From Collinsella aerofaciens (GTDB lineage: Bacteria; Actinomycetota; Coriobacteriia; Coriobacteriales; Coriobacteriaceae), in NCBI RefSeq assembly GCF_015670745.1, contig NZ_JADPCH010000022.1, positions 1 to 38,672 of the forward strand: a DNA stretch of 38,672 nucleotides. The letters are read 5' to 3'. Positions 8,644 through 15,480 of the stretch are shown here, one piece after another. Positions within the stretch are counted from its first letter, which is position 1. Each line of letters begins with the position of its first letter. Both the position numbers and the translations under genes were made by a program. Under the pieces are notes generated by a model. The model saw only the letters and a program-made list of their open reading frames with translations. It searched no databases and was not told where the DNA came from.

Positions 8644-9042
8644 ATGGCGCAATCTCAGAACAGCACGGTCGATCTGGCAACGCCGGCAACCTGCCTGATG
8701 GGGCTTACCAGCCACGGTAACGTGATGGTGGGCAATAAGGCGTTCGAGTATTACAACGAGCGCAATCCCGAGGATTATATTCAAATCCCGTGGGACGAGG
8801 TCGACTATATTGCCGCCGAGGTTTTACGCGGCACCAAGAAGATCACGCGTTTTGCCATCTTCACCAAGGACAACGGTCACTTTACGTTTTCGACGCGCGA
8901 CGACAAAGAGACGCTTCGTGCTGTCCGCAAGTACGTCGACGAGGATAAGCTCGTGCGATCGCCCGACTTTATCGATGTGACGGCCAAGGGCGCCAAGAGC
9001 ATCCCCTCCGTTATCAAAAACCTTTTCCACAGGGGTGACTAG
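8644..9042 (+). CDS. manO: ManO-like protein, DUF956 family
   Basis: A 132-aa soluble protein beginning MAQSQNSTVDLATPATCLMG, typical of DUF956 proteins that accompany mannose PTS operons in lactic acid bacteria and relatives. Conserved stretches include NKAFEYYNERNPEDYIQIPW and FTFSTRDDKETLRAVRKYVD. The fold resembles a PH-like GRAM domain in pattern, but I cannot prove this. Its role is poorly defined; a modulatory role in PTS expression or assembly is the usual inference. GGAGGGCGAGG lies upstream. It is the last gene of the operon, separated from manZ by a terminator and followed by a very strong one. Confidence 0.88.
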   Translation: MAQSQNSTVDLATPATCLMGLTSHGNVMVGNKAFEYYNERNPEDYIQIPWDEVDYIAAEVLRGTKKITRFAIFTKDNGHFTFSTRDDKETLRAVRKYVDEDKLVRSPDFIDVTAKGAKSIPSVIKNLFHRGD

Positions 9043-9060
9043 TTGCCTGCGATAGATGGC

Positions 9061-9110
9061 GGAAAATGCATCCCGGAATTTATTCTCATTCCGGGATGCA
9101 TTTTCCTTTT
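9061..9110 (+). terminator. 19-bp perfect hairpin terminator after manO
   Basis: The stem arms at 9061-9079 and 9088-9106 are exact inverted repeats (GGAAAATGCATCCCGGAAT and its complement) with an 8-base loop, followed by TTTT. It ends the PTS operon just before the tRNA promoter. Confidence 0.9.
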
Positions 9111-9271
9111 GAGCGCCAGTCGGGAAATTTCCTTTTCATGTGGTTAGAGGAAACTCCATCCCATTTTTTCGCTTTATTCTTTCCGATATTGAGGATTATC
9201 TACGGCGACAATTCGCTATAAAGCCTTCTTGATGAGTGGACATGCGCTACATGGCAAAGGGGCAAATCTGC

Positions 9272-9277
9272 TACACT
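9272..9277 (+). promoter_or_regulatory. -10 element of the tRNA-Arg promoter
   Basis: TACACT lies 11 bases before the mature tRNA 5' end, the expected place for a -10 box. No clear -35 consensus is visible. Confidence 0.4.
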
Positions 9278-9287
9278 AGTACAACAT

Positions 9288-9363
9288 GCCTCCGTAGCTC
9301 AGGGGATAGAGCACCGCTCTCCTAAAGCGGGTGTCGACGGTTCGAATCCGCCCGGGGGCACCA
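9288..9363 (+). tRNA. tRNA-Arg(CCU)
   Basis: A complete cloverleaf: acceptor arms GCCTCCG and CGGGGGC, D-arm GCTC...GAGC, anticodon stem CCGCT/AGCGG at 9314-9330 with loop CTCCTAA (anticodon CCU at 9321-9323, reading AGG), T-arm with GTTCGAATC, and encoded CCA at 9361-9363. It is the integration site of the mobile element; the 3' part, from the anticodon stem on, is duplicated at 22704-22750, so the gene stays functional after integration. Confidence 0.97.
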
Positions 9364-9364
9364 G
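9318..9364 (+). repeat. attL, 47-bp direct repeat inside tRNA-Arg
   Basis: Bases 9318-9364, from the last base of the 5' anticodon-stem arm through the CCA end plus one base, are identical to 22704-22750. The copies diverge immediately outside this span. The anticodon loop is a usual crossover site for tyrosine integrases. Confidence 0.93.
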
Positions 9365-9372
9365 GAAAATCG

Positions 9373-9414
9373 CAGGTCAGGAGTTATTTTTGCTTCTGAC
9401 CTGTTCTGGTTTTG
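9373..9414 (+). terminator. Element-borne terminator after tRNA-Arg
   Basis: CAGGTCAG (9373-9380) pairs with CTGACCTG (9396-9403), followed by TTCTGGTTTT. It replaces the chromosomal tRNA terminator that has been displaced to 22761-22787. Confidence 0.65.
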
Positions 9415-9495
9415 GGGTTAAGAACCGCTTCCGTTTGTAAATCTGGTAAGTAAATATTATGACTTCCCGAGTTTTCCACTGAAAACAGGAAATCA

Positions 9496-9654
9496 CCATT
9501 TTGGGGATAAAAGTTTTCAACAGCTGTTAGTCGGTTCCATTTTGGTGACGCGCTTCCCTCTTTTGGGTAAAAAATATCACCATTTTGATGATTCGGCAGC
9601 TTTGAATTCTCTGATAAAAAGCCTGTTCAGAAGCTTGTTTCATACCCATTTTGG
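9496..9654. repeat. Four CCATTTTG repeats near attL
   Basis: CCATTTTGG occurs at 9496-9504, 9537-9545 and 9646-9654, and CCATTTTGA at 9580-9588, mostly followed by TGA or GGA. All point the same way in an AT-rich, gene-free stretch (9364-9806). They may be integrase arm-type sites, a regulator's binding sites or replication iterons. Nothing else in the stretch looks coding. Confidence 0.5.
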
Positions 9655-9692
9655 TGAAACCAATATATAGAGAAATAGATTAGAAAGAAATA

Positions 9693-9711
9693 GGGACGGC
9701 GATGCCGTCCC
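9693..9711 (-). terminator. Hairpin downstream of the XRE gene
   Basis: GGGACGGC (9693-9700) pairs with GCCGTCCC (9704-9711). On the minus strand it is followed by TATTTCTTTCT, a moderate U-rich tail. Confidence 0.45.
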
Positions 9712-9806
9712 CTTCGCTCGCAAAGCTCGCTGCGCGGCCACGTACCGTGTCCTTGCCGCCGGCTACGCCGTCGATTGATACGCTCACTGCGTTCGCTGAT
9801 GATGGA

Positions 9807-10055
9807 CTAATCCTTTTTATCAGTGACACCAGTCATAAGTGCAGCAATTGATATGTTGAATCCATTGGCAATTTTAGAGAGGTTAGAAAGACTGACATTT
9901 CTTCGCCCGACCTCTATCGAGGCGTAGTAAGACCTGTCCATGTCAATGCGGTTCGCAAATTGCTCTTGTGAGTAACCAGACTCTGATCTGAGTTCTTTGC
10001 AGCGTAGACCAAAGGATTGTTGTAGCGGCGAGATATCCATGACAAAAAGAGTCAT
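9807..10055 (-). CDS. XRE-family regulator (Cro/C1 HTH)
   Basis: An 82-aa protein that is almost only a helix-turn-helix domain: LRCKELRSESGYSQEQFANR, then IDMDRSYYASIEVGRRNVSL, then SNLSKIANGFNISIAALM. The SQEQFANR and SYYASIEVGRRN segments are typical recognition-region sequence. Start is uncertain: ATG at 10055 (used) or ATG at 10040 (77 aa); neither has a good ribosome site, so the mRNA may be leaderless. It is divergent from the surface-protein gene and is surrounded by three copies of a putative operator. It probably controls its own gene and the surface protein. Confidence 0.88.
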   Translation of the reverse strand: MTLFVMDISPLQQSFGLRCKELRSESGYSQEQFANRIDMDRSYYASIEVGRRNVSLSNLSKIANGFNISIAALMTGVTDKKD

Positions 10056-10096
10056 GGATTGTTGTATTTATGCCAACGGACTATATACAACAATCC
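10014..10096. promoter_or_regulatory. Three copies of GGATTGTTGTA around the XRE start
   Basis: GGATTGTTGTA occurs at 10014-10024 and 10056-10066 in the same orientation and inverted at 10086-10096. The last two form a 12-bp inverted repeat (10056-10067 and 10085-10096) with a 17-base gap. A further inverted pair ATCCATGAC (10035-10043) and GTCATGGAT (10051-10059) overlaps the start codon. This looks like a cooperative multi-site operator between divergent genes. Confidence 0.6.
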
Positions 10097-10177
10097 CAGT
10101 TAAGGCGCATAATTATCTCTATTGGAAAGCACTCTGATGCCCAGTCGGATAGGGCACGGAAAAGGAATGGAATAGCA

Positions 10178-13100
10178 ATGACTCAGGGAAAGCATTTCGC
10201 TGTCGGCGGCGATCACTTCGCCGCACTGCCAAGCAAAAAGATTCACGCCCCGAAGGGGATCGCGCGTCTGACCGTCACCGCGGCGACCATGGCCGCCATG
10301 ACCGGATCGAGCCTCATCTCACCGTTCACGGCATTCGCCCAGACCGGTGACGGGGGCACGCAGCACCCCGCCGTGATGTCGCCGATCGCCGCCCACGCCG
10401 GCGCGGCATCCGGTACCGGCGCGAAATCCGCCGCACAGACCATCGCGGACCTGCAGAAGGCAGTCAACGAGGCGAAGGCGAAGGAGGACGCCGCCAAGGC
10501 ATCCTACGATGAGGCCGCCGGTCCCTACAACGAGGCGGCTTCCGCCCGCGACCAGGCCAAGGCATCCTACGATTCTGCAGTCAACGCCGGCACGGCAGCC
10601 GACCGAGCGGCAATGGACGAGTACGCCCGTCAGGTCGCGGAGGGCAAGGACGCCGCCGATGCCGCCGGCAAGGACCTCGAGCAGGCGAAGGCGGGTCTCG
10701 CAGACGCCAAGGCGGATGCATCCGAGAAGGACGAAGCGTACCAGTCCGCCATCAAGGCGGCCCAGAATGCCAAGGACGCCCTCGATAAGGCCAAGGCCGA
10801 TGCCGTAAGCGCCACCACGGAGGCAATCAGTGCCGCCGAGCAGGCCGTGCGCGACGCCCAAGATGCCGTGAGCAGGGCACAGGCCGACCTCGCCAACGCC
10901 AACGCGACGCTTGCCGATGCCCAGTCCAAGCTGGTTGCGGCCCAGTCTGCAAAGGATTCCGCAGATACCGTCCTCGCCGCAGCCCAGCAGAACAAGGACA
11001 CGGCGGATGCGAAGGCCGCAGCCGCCAGCGCCGCCTACGAGCAGGCGAAAGCCGACCTCGCCGCAGCGGAGGCCGGTGCCAGCGGTCCGGAGTACGATGC
11101 GGCAAAACAGAAGGTCGCGGACGCAGAGGCAACCCTCGCCGCCGCACGAGCGGTGCAGTCCCAGTGCGAGTCCGAGCTCGAGCAGGTGCAGTCCGCCGCG
11201 GCAACGGCACAGACCGAGCTAAATGATGCCCAGGCATCCCTCTCTGCGAAGCAGCAGGCCGCGGTCGATGCCGCGTCCGGCGTGAACGACGCCCAGTCCG
11301 CACTCGATGCCGCGAACTCCGACCTCGATGCGGCCAAGCAGGCGAACGCCGATGCCATCGCCAAGCTGGATGCCGCGAAGCAGGCTGTCAAGGACGCCGA
11401 GTCCGCCAAGGCAGCCGCCGACGAAGAGCTTGCGAACGCCAAGACCGCAAAGGATACCGCTGACGCGGCCGTGACCGCCGCCCAGCAGAAGGTCGACGAG
11501 GCACAGGCGAAACTCGACTCCGCCGACGCACAACTCAAGCAGGGAGCCATCGGCTTCTTCAAGGCCATGGGTGCCGATTCAGCCATCGAGATCATCCAGA
11601 ACTGTACACACAAGGACTACACCGAGGTCGGAAACAGCCTCGATGCGACCAGTCTCGACAACATGCTCGCGGCAATCCCGTACATGAAGTCCATCAACGA
11701 GTATCGCAAGTCCGTCGGTCTCTCCGAACTCCAGGTCACGTACAAGCTCATTGCGGCGGCGATAGCCAACGCGAACTATTCCGATGTCAAGTTTGGGCAT
11801 TCCATGCAGTTCGATACGACCGAAAACCTCGCATGGAATTATGGAACCGATCCGAAACCGCAGTGGGTTGACCAAGAAAAGGCTTTCTTCGATCAGGCGG
11901 TTCAGGAGCTCTATGGCGTCACCGGTCCAACCGGTAAGGATGCCGTAGACTTCTACAAGTCGCATAGCGGGATTGAATCCTATGTCAACCAGCACTTCAA
12001 GGTTGCCGGATATCCCGCAACCGTCGGTCACTACCTGCATGTCATCAGCCCCGAAATCGGCTATATGGGCATGGCAGTCTGCAGCAAGGGAACCTTGAAC
12101 GGCTGGCAGACCGACAGCCTCGATACCGCAAACCTTGGTTGGGCAGGTTCAGGCTGGAACATGAATCCCATGTCCGTCGACGAGTACGAGCAGAAGCTGA
12201 CCTCCTATATCAACGGCCTCAAGAACGCCAAGAGCGCACTCGACGTAGCCAAGGCCGATCTCGCATCCAAGAAGCAGGCAGCCGCCGGCGCCGCCACAAC
12301 CGTCCAGCAGAAGCAGGACGCAGCGGATTCCGCACAGGCAGATGTCGATGCCGCAAAGCAGGGTGTTGCCGATGCCCAGCGTGCCGTCGATGCCACCAAG
12401 GCTGATGTCGCCGCCAAGCAGCAGGGCGTCACGGATGCCCAGACCGAGCTTGATGCGGCGAAATCGGACCTCGATGCCGCCAACGCGGCAGTCGATACGG
12501 CAAAGTCGACCGTCCAGCAGAAGCAGGTCGCCTTTGATGCTGCCAACGCAGCCGTAATGACCGCACAGTCTAAGTTGGATTCCGCCAAGGCGGACACCGC
12601 TGCTAAGCAGCAGGGCGTGGACGATGCGAACGCCGACCTCGCGAAGTTCTTCCAGGACGTCGCCGACGCCAAGAAGGCGGTCGATACCGCAAAGAGCGTC
12701 CATGACGCGGCGGCAGCCGACCAGGCCGAGAAGGCGGCAGTCCTCGCAGCCGCCAAGCAAAAGGCGAACGGCACCGCACGCGCCCTCGCGGATGCCCAGC
12801 GTGCCGTCGATGCCGCAAAGGCCGACACCGGCGTTGCCGCCGACAGGCTCACCGGCTCCCAGACCGATCTTGTGGGCGCACAGTCGAACCTCGACATCCT
12901 CACCGGTCTTGCCGCGAAGCTCGCAGAGACACAGCAGCGCGAGCAGGATGCAGTAAAGGCTGTCAATGACACCAAGGCCGCGCTCGATGCCGCGAAGGCG
13001 GATGCCATCGCCGCCGAGTCCCTGGTCTCCGCCGCCGAGCAGGCAAAGGCGCAGGCAGACGCCAAGCTGTCGAAGCTGAACTCCATCGATGCCGGCGCGG

Positions 13101-13528
13101 CGATCGCTTCCGGCCATGATGTGAACGCGGATGACGCCCTCAACGCGCTTTTCGCCGCAGCAGTCGAGGCACGTGCCAAGGTCGCTCCTGCCAAGGCCAT
13201 CCTGGACGAGAAGCAGGCCGCGGTGGACGGGCTCCAGTCCGGCTATGATGCGGCACTCGCCGCCTACGAGCAGGCGAAGTCCGACCGCATCGCAGCGGAG
13301 CAGAAGCTTTCCGATGAGATCGCACGACAGGAGGCAAAGGAGGCGGCAAAGCAGCAGGCGGCATACACCCCGAAGCACCTCGCCGGCACGGATACCGCCC
13401 AGCCCGGCAACCTCGCCCAGACCGGTGACCGCGCGGGACTCATCGGCGAGACGTTCGTCATCGGCGGTACCGTCCTCGTGGCAGCCGGCGTCTTCCTCGA
13501 TCAAAAGAAGCGCCGCGGGCAGATGTAA
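10178..13528 (+). CDS. Large wall-anchored coiled-coil surface protein with CAP domain
   Basis: A 1116-aa protein. I choose ATG 10178 (MTQGKHFAVGG) because AAAGGAA lies upstream; an in-frame ATG at 10070 lacks a site. Residues 1-54 look like a long signal peptide ending AFA before QTGDGG. Residues about 85-455 are an Ala/Lys/Asp-rich coiled coil of repeated 'DAAKA' units. Residues about 456-665 form a CAP (SCP/PR-1-like) domain: NEYRKSVGLSEL, His541 in FGHS, Glu549 in TENLAW and His618 in VGHYLHV. Residues 670-1060 are a second coiled coil. The C-terminus has LAQTG (1079-1083), a hydrophobic span and KKRRGQM, a sortase signal of the LAxTG kind used by class E sortases. It is probably an extended stalk on the cell wall; adhesion or mating-pair contact is an inference. 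Confidence 0.88.
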   Translation: MTQGKHFAVGGDHFAALPSKKIHAPKGIARLTVTAATMAAMTGSSLISPFTAFAQTGDGGTQHPAVMSPIAAHAGAASGTGAKSAAQTIADLQKAVNEAKAKEDAAKASYDEAAGPYNEAASARDQAKASYDSAVNAGTAADRAAMDEYARQVAEGKDAADAAGKDLEQAKAGLADAKADASEKDEAYQSAIKAAQNAKDALDKAKADAVSATTEAISAAEQAVRDAQDAVSRAQADLANANATLADAQSKLVAAQSAKDSADTVLAAAQQNKDTADAKAAAASAAYEQAKADLAAAEAGASGPEYDAAKQKVADAEATLAAARAVQSQCESELEQVQSAAATAQTELNDAQASLSAKQQAAVDAASGVNDAQSALDAANSDLDAAKQANADAIAKLDAAKQAVKDAESAKAAADEELANAKTAKDTADAAVTAAQQKVDEAQAKLDSADAQLKQGAIGFFKAMGADSAIEIIQNCTHKDYTEVGNSLDATSLDNMLAAIPYMKSINEYRKSVGLSELQVTYKLIAAAIANANYSDVKFGHSMQFDTTENLAWNYGTDPKPQWVDQEKAFFDQAVQELYGVTGPTGKDAVDFYKSHSGIESYVNQHFKVAGYPATVGHYLHVISPEIGYMGMAVCSKGTLNGWQTDSLDTANLGWAGSGWNMNPMSVDEYEQKLTSYINGLKNAKSALDVAKADLASKKQAAAGAATTVQQKQDAADSAQADVDAAKQGVADAQRAVDATKADVAAKQQGVTDAQTELDAAKSDLDAANAAVDTAKSTVQQKQVAFDAANAAVMTAQSKLDSAKADTAAKQQGVDDANADLAKFFQDVADAKKAVDTAKSVHDAAAADQAEKAAVLAAAKQKANGTARALADAQRAVDAAKADTGVAADRLTGSQTDLVGAQSNLDILTGLAAKLAETQQREQDAVKAVNDTKAALDAAKADAIAAESLVSAAEQAKAQADAKLSKLNSIDAGAAIASGHDVNADDALNALFAAAVEARAKVAPAKAILDEKQAAVDGLQSGYDAALAAYEQAKSDRIAAEQKLSDEIARQEAKEAAKQQAAYTPKHLAGTDTAQPGNLAQTGDRAGLIGETFVIGGTVLVAAGVFLDQKKRRGQM

Positions 13529-13535
13529 AAGCGAG

Positions 13536-13574
13536 CCGGGCGTTGGATATCGGCTAGTGTCCAACGCCCGGTTT
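13536..13574 (+). terminator. 12-bp hairpin after the surface-protein gene
   Basis: CCGGGCGTTGGA (13536-13547) pairs exactly with TCCAACGCCCGG (13560-13571), followed by only TTTC. Confidence 0.65.
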
Positions 13575-13593
13575 CATGGACAGGGAGATCGGT

Positions 13594-14247
13594 GTGAGAA
13601 CAAAGGCTATTATCGTTGCGCTTCTGGTGTGCCTTTCGGCACCTCAACTTGGATGTGCCAGCGTTGCAAAGCAAGGAAGCGGCTCTACGGAAAGGGCCGT
13701 CACAGCGGTAAAGAATAAAGACAAAAAGAAGCCGAGCGAAGAAAAGGCGGCGCAAGCCTCTGGAACCAAGAACGAGGAGAAGAAAGAATCCGACAGCAAG
13801 GACGAGCAGTCCGATGACTCCAAGAAAGAGGATAACAAGTCTTCCGACTCGTCGAAGTCTGACAGCAAGGGAAACTCCTCCGACTCGAAGCAGAATTCCG
13901 GCAATTCACAGGGTTCCGGCAGCAATAATTCCTCTTCCAACAGCGGTAGCCAGAAGAAATGGGTTGCCGAGCAGGGCCACTGGGAAACCGACTACAGCCA
14001 GGTCTGGGTACCGAACGTGATATACACGCGTCATCCTCGTTTCTGGGTCAATCATGGTGGTACTATGGTAGGGCCCTTCGATTCATCCGATGCCGCCTAC
14101 GCTTGGATTATTAACGATGGCGAAAACGACGGTATCGGTGGATCCGTTGTAGATGATTCGTATACCACCTCTGAGGACCAGGGACATTATGAACAGCAGG
14201 CTACGGGACAGCATTGGGTTGTCGACGTCGCCGGTCACTGGGAGTAA
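13594..14247 (+). CDS. Small exported Ser/Lys-rich protein with GHWE repeats
   Basis: A 217-aa protein from GTG 13594 (MRTKAIIVALLVCLSAPQ), chosen because AGGGAG lies six bases upstream; ATG 13576 is an alternative. The N-terminus is a signal sequence ending LGCASV; the Cys could be lipidated but the lipobox is imperfect (Q at -3). Residues about 40-125 are low-complexity Ser, Lys, Asp, Asn and Gly. The C-terminal 90 residues contain WVAEQGHWETDYSQVWVP and later GHYEQQATGQHWVV ending in AGHWE, a repeated aromatic motif. I recognise no enzyme family. It directly follows the surface protein and is ended by a strong terminator; it is probably an accessory cell-surface protein. Confidence 0.75.
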   Translation: MRTKAIIVALLVCLSAPQLGCASVAKQGSGSTERAVTAVKNKDKKKPSEEKAAQASGTKNEEKKESDSKDEQSDDSKKEDNKSSDSSKSDSKGNSSDSKQNSGNSQGSGSNNSSSNSGSQKKWVAEQGHWETDYSQVWVPNVIYTRHPRFWVNHGGTMVGPFDSSDAAYAWIINDGENDGIGGSVVDDSYTTSEDQGHYEQQATGQHWVVDVAGHWE

Positions 14248-14297
14248 TGTGCATCGTTCCTCTCCTCTTACATTCGGTAAATAAATATTTATTTGCG

Positions 14298-14323
14298 GGC
14301 GGCCGGTTTCGGCCGCCTTTTTT
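14298..14323 (+). terminator. Rho-independent terminator
   Basis: GGCGGCC (14298-14304) pairs with GGCCGCC (14311-14317), followed by TTTTTT. It ends the surface-protein/GHWE-protein transcript. Confidence 0.88.
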
Positions 14324-14937
14324 AGACGCCCAGTCTGGGAGCAAACGATAGGAAAGCAATCAAACGAGAGGCCGTTCCAAAAGAATCCGGCGGTGCCGGA
14401 TGCTTCGGGCAAAACCTTCCGCAAATCGGTAAGGTCTTCCATCAACTTGCTCCAGCCCTCGCCCGGAGTCCGCTGCGCGGTAATGCAAAAACTCGGCATC
14501 CCTCGCATTCGCAGTACCGCTTCGCTCTCGCTACAGCGAACTCTTAACACTCGGCATCCCTCGCGTTAAAAGTTCGCTTCCGCTCACGGTCTTCACTTTT
14601 CGTTTCGACAACGCGAGGCATCTCGCTTGGAATGAGGCCTCTCATTCCATGTCTACACTGCGTTCCGCCCAATCGCCGTACCGGTGATTGCAAGATGACT
14701 GTGGGTGGCATTTTTGTGGGCCCATTCGGACCCCAAAAACACCACGCCACAGACCTTGCTTACCGCCTGCTACGGCGATAAGGTTATCGTGAAGTTGGAA
14801 CTTCGCGATGAAGAATCGCGGAGACGATTCTTCATTTTGGAACGACGCCAGCCGTTCCTCATTAAAAGGAAAGCGAATCGCATAGCAGGTTTTGATCGGA
14901 GGCCTCTCCGATCGCTGATTCGTTTTCCGGAGGAATC
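14324..14937 (+). other. Hairpin-rich gene-free region, candidate oriT
   Basis: This 614-base stretch before mobC has no convincing ORF but is packed with inverted repeats: ATCCGGC/GCCGGAT (14385-14401), GCGAG/CTCGC (14613-14626), GGAATGAG/CTCATTCC (14629-14648), a long imperfect hairpin near 14704-14750 (GTGGCATTTTTGTGGG against CCCCAAAAACACCAC), ATGAAGAATCG/CGATTCTTCAT (14808-14835) and GATCGGAG/CTCCGATC (14894-14913). A 16-base direct repeat ACTCGGCATCCCTCGC lies at 14491-14506 and 14549-14564. Position next to relaxase genes and this structure suggest the transfer origin; the nick site cannot be identified. Confidence 0.5.
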
Positions 14938-15480
14938 ATGAGTAGGCTCCGTCCACACACCGTCAAGGCGTCTCTTTCCGATGAAGAGAAGAAAGCCATC
15001 ACTGCAATCGCAAAGCGACATGAGATGAGCGAGGCGGAACTCATCCGCTTTGCTTTGTGCAATGCCGACGATCTCGATATCGATTTTGGTTTTTCAGAAA
15101 TCGCTGACCAGAAATTCCGAACCGATGACATTCACGTCCGGGTCTCACCGGAAGAAAAAACGAAAATTGAAAGCAATGCTGATTCCCTCGATATGACTGT
15201 CAGTGCGTATGCACGTCGCGTACTGCTCAAAGGGAATGTCGAGAAAATCGATGTCGATCGGGCGTCGATCGACAAGATCTATCACGAACTTTTGAAGGAA
15301 GGAACAAACCTCAATCAGCTGATGTATTTTGTGAACGCCCAGGGGCTTCCCGCGTACAACGAGAAAGCTGTTTTCCGCACGCTCGAAAAGGTTTACCAAG
15401 TTGGGCGTAAGCTGGACCGTTTCATCGACGAGTTTGAGAAGCGATATTTCGTCGGCGGTGACCAAAATGACCGTCATTAA
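14938..15480 (+). CDS. MobC-like mobilization accessory protein
   Basis: A 180-aa protein after GGAGG. The N-terminal half has ribbon-helix-helix-like patterns (VKASLSDEEKKAITAIAKRH and VRVSPEEKTKIESNADSLDM, the second followed by TVSAYARRVLL). The C-terminal half carries IYHELLKEGTNLNQLMYFVN, the signature of MobC proteins, which help the relaxase open the nick site. Its last 14 bases overlap the relaxase gene, so the two are translationally coupled. The upstream hairpin region is the likely binding site. Confidence 0.85.
   Translation: MSRLRPHTVKASLSDEEKKAITAIAKRHEMSEAELIRFALCNADDLDIDFGFSEIADQKFRTDDIHVRVSPEEKTKIESNADSLDMTVSAYARRVLLKGNVEKIDVDRASIDKIYHELLKEGTNLNQLMYFVNAQGLPAYNEKAVFRTLEKVYQVGRKLDRFIDEFEKRYFVGGDQNDRH

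Noticed and set aside
10178-13528. Long minus-strand ORFs over the surface-protein gene, and others over dnaX and the kinase operon
   Set aside because: They are by-products of GC-rich codon bias: compositionally odd, no ribosome sites or domains.
14083-14550. Minus-strand 155-codon ORF with protein-like stretches such as SKLMEDLTDLRKVL
   Set aside because: It overlaps the end of the GHWE-protein gene and the terminator, has no good ribosome site, and crosses several hairpins; it may be a decayed fragment but cannot be supported.
14385-14913. Repeated hairpins considered as a CRISPR array
   Set aside because: The repeats differ in sequence and are unevenly spaced, with no repeat-spacer pattern and no cas genes.
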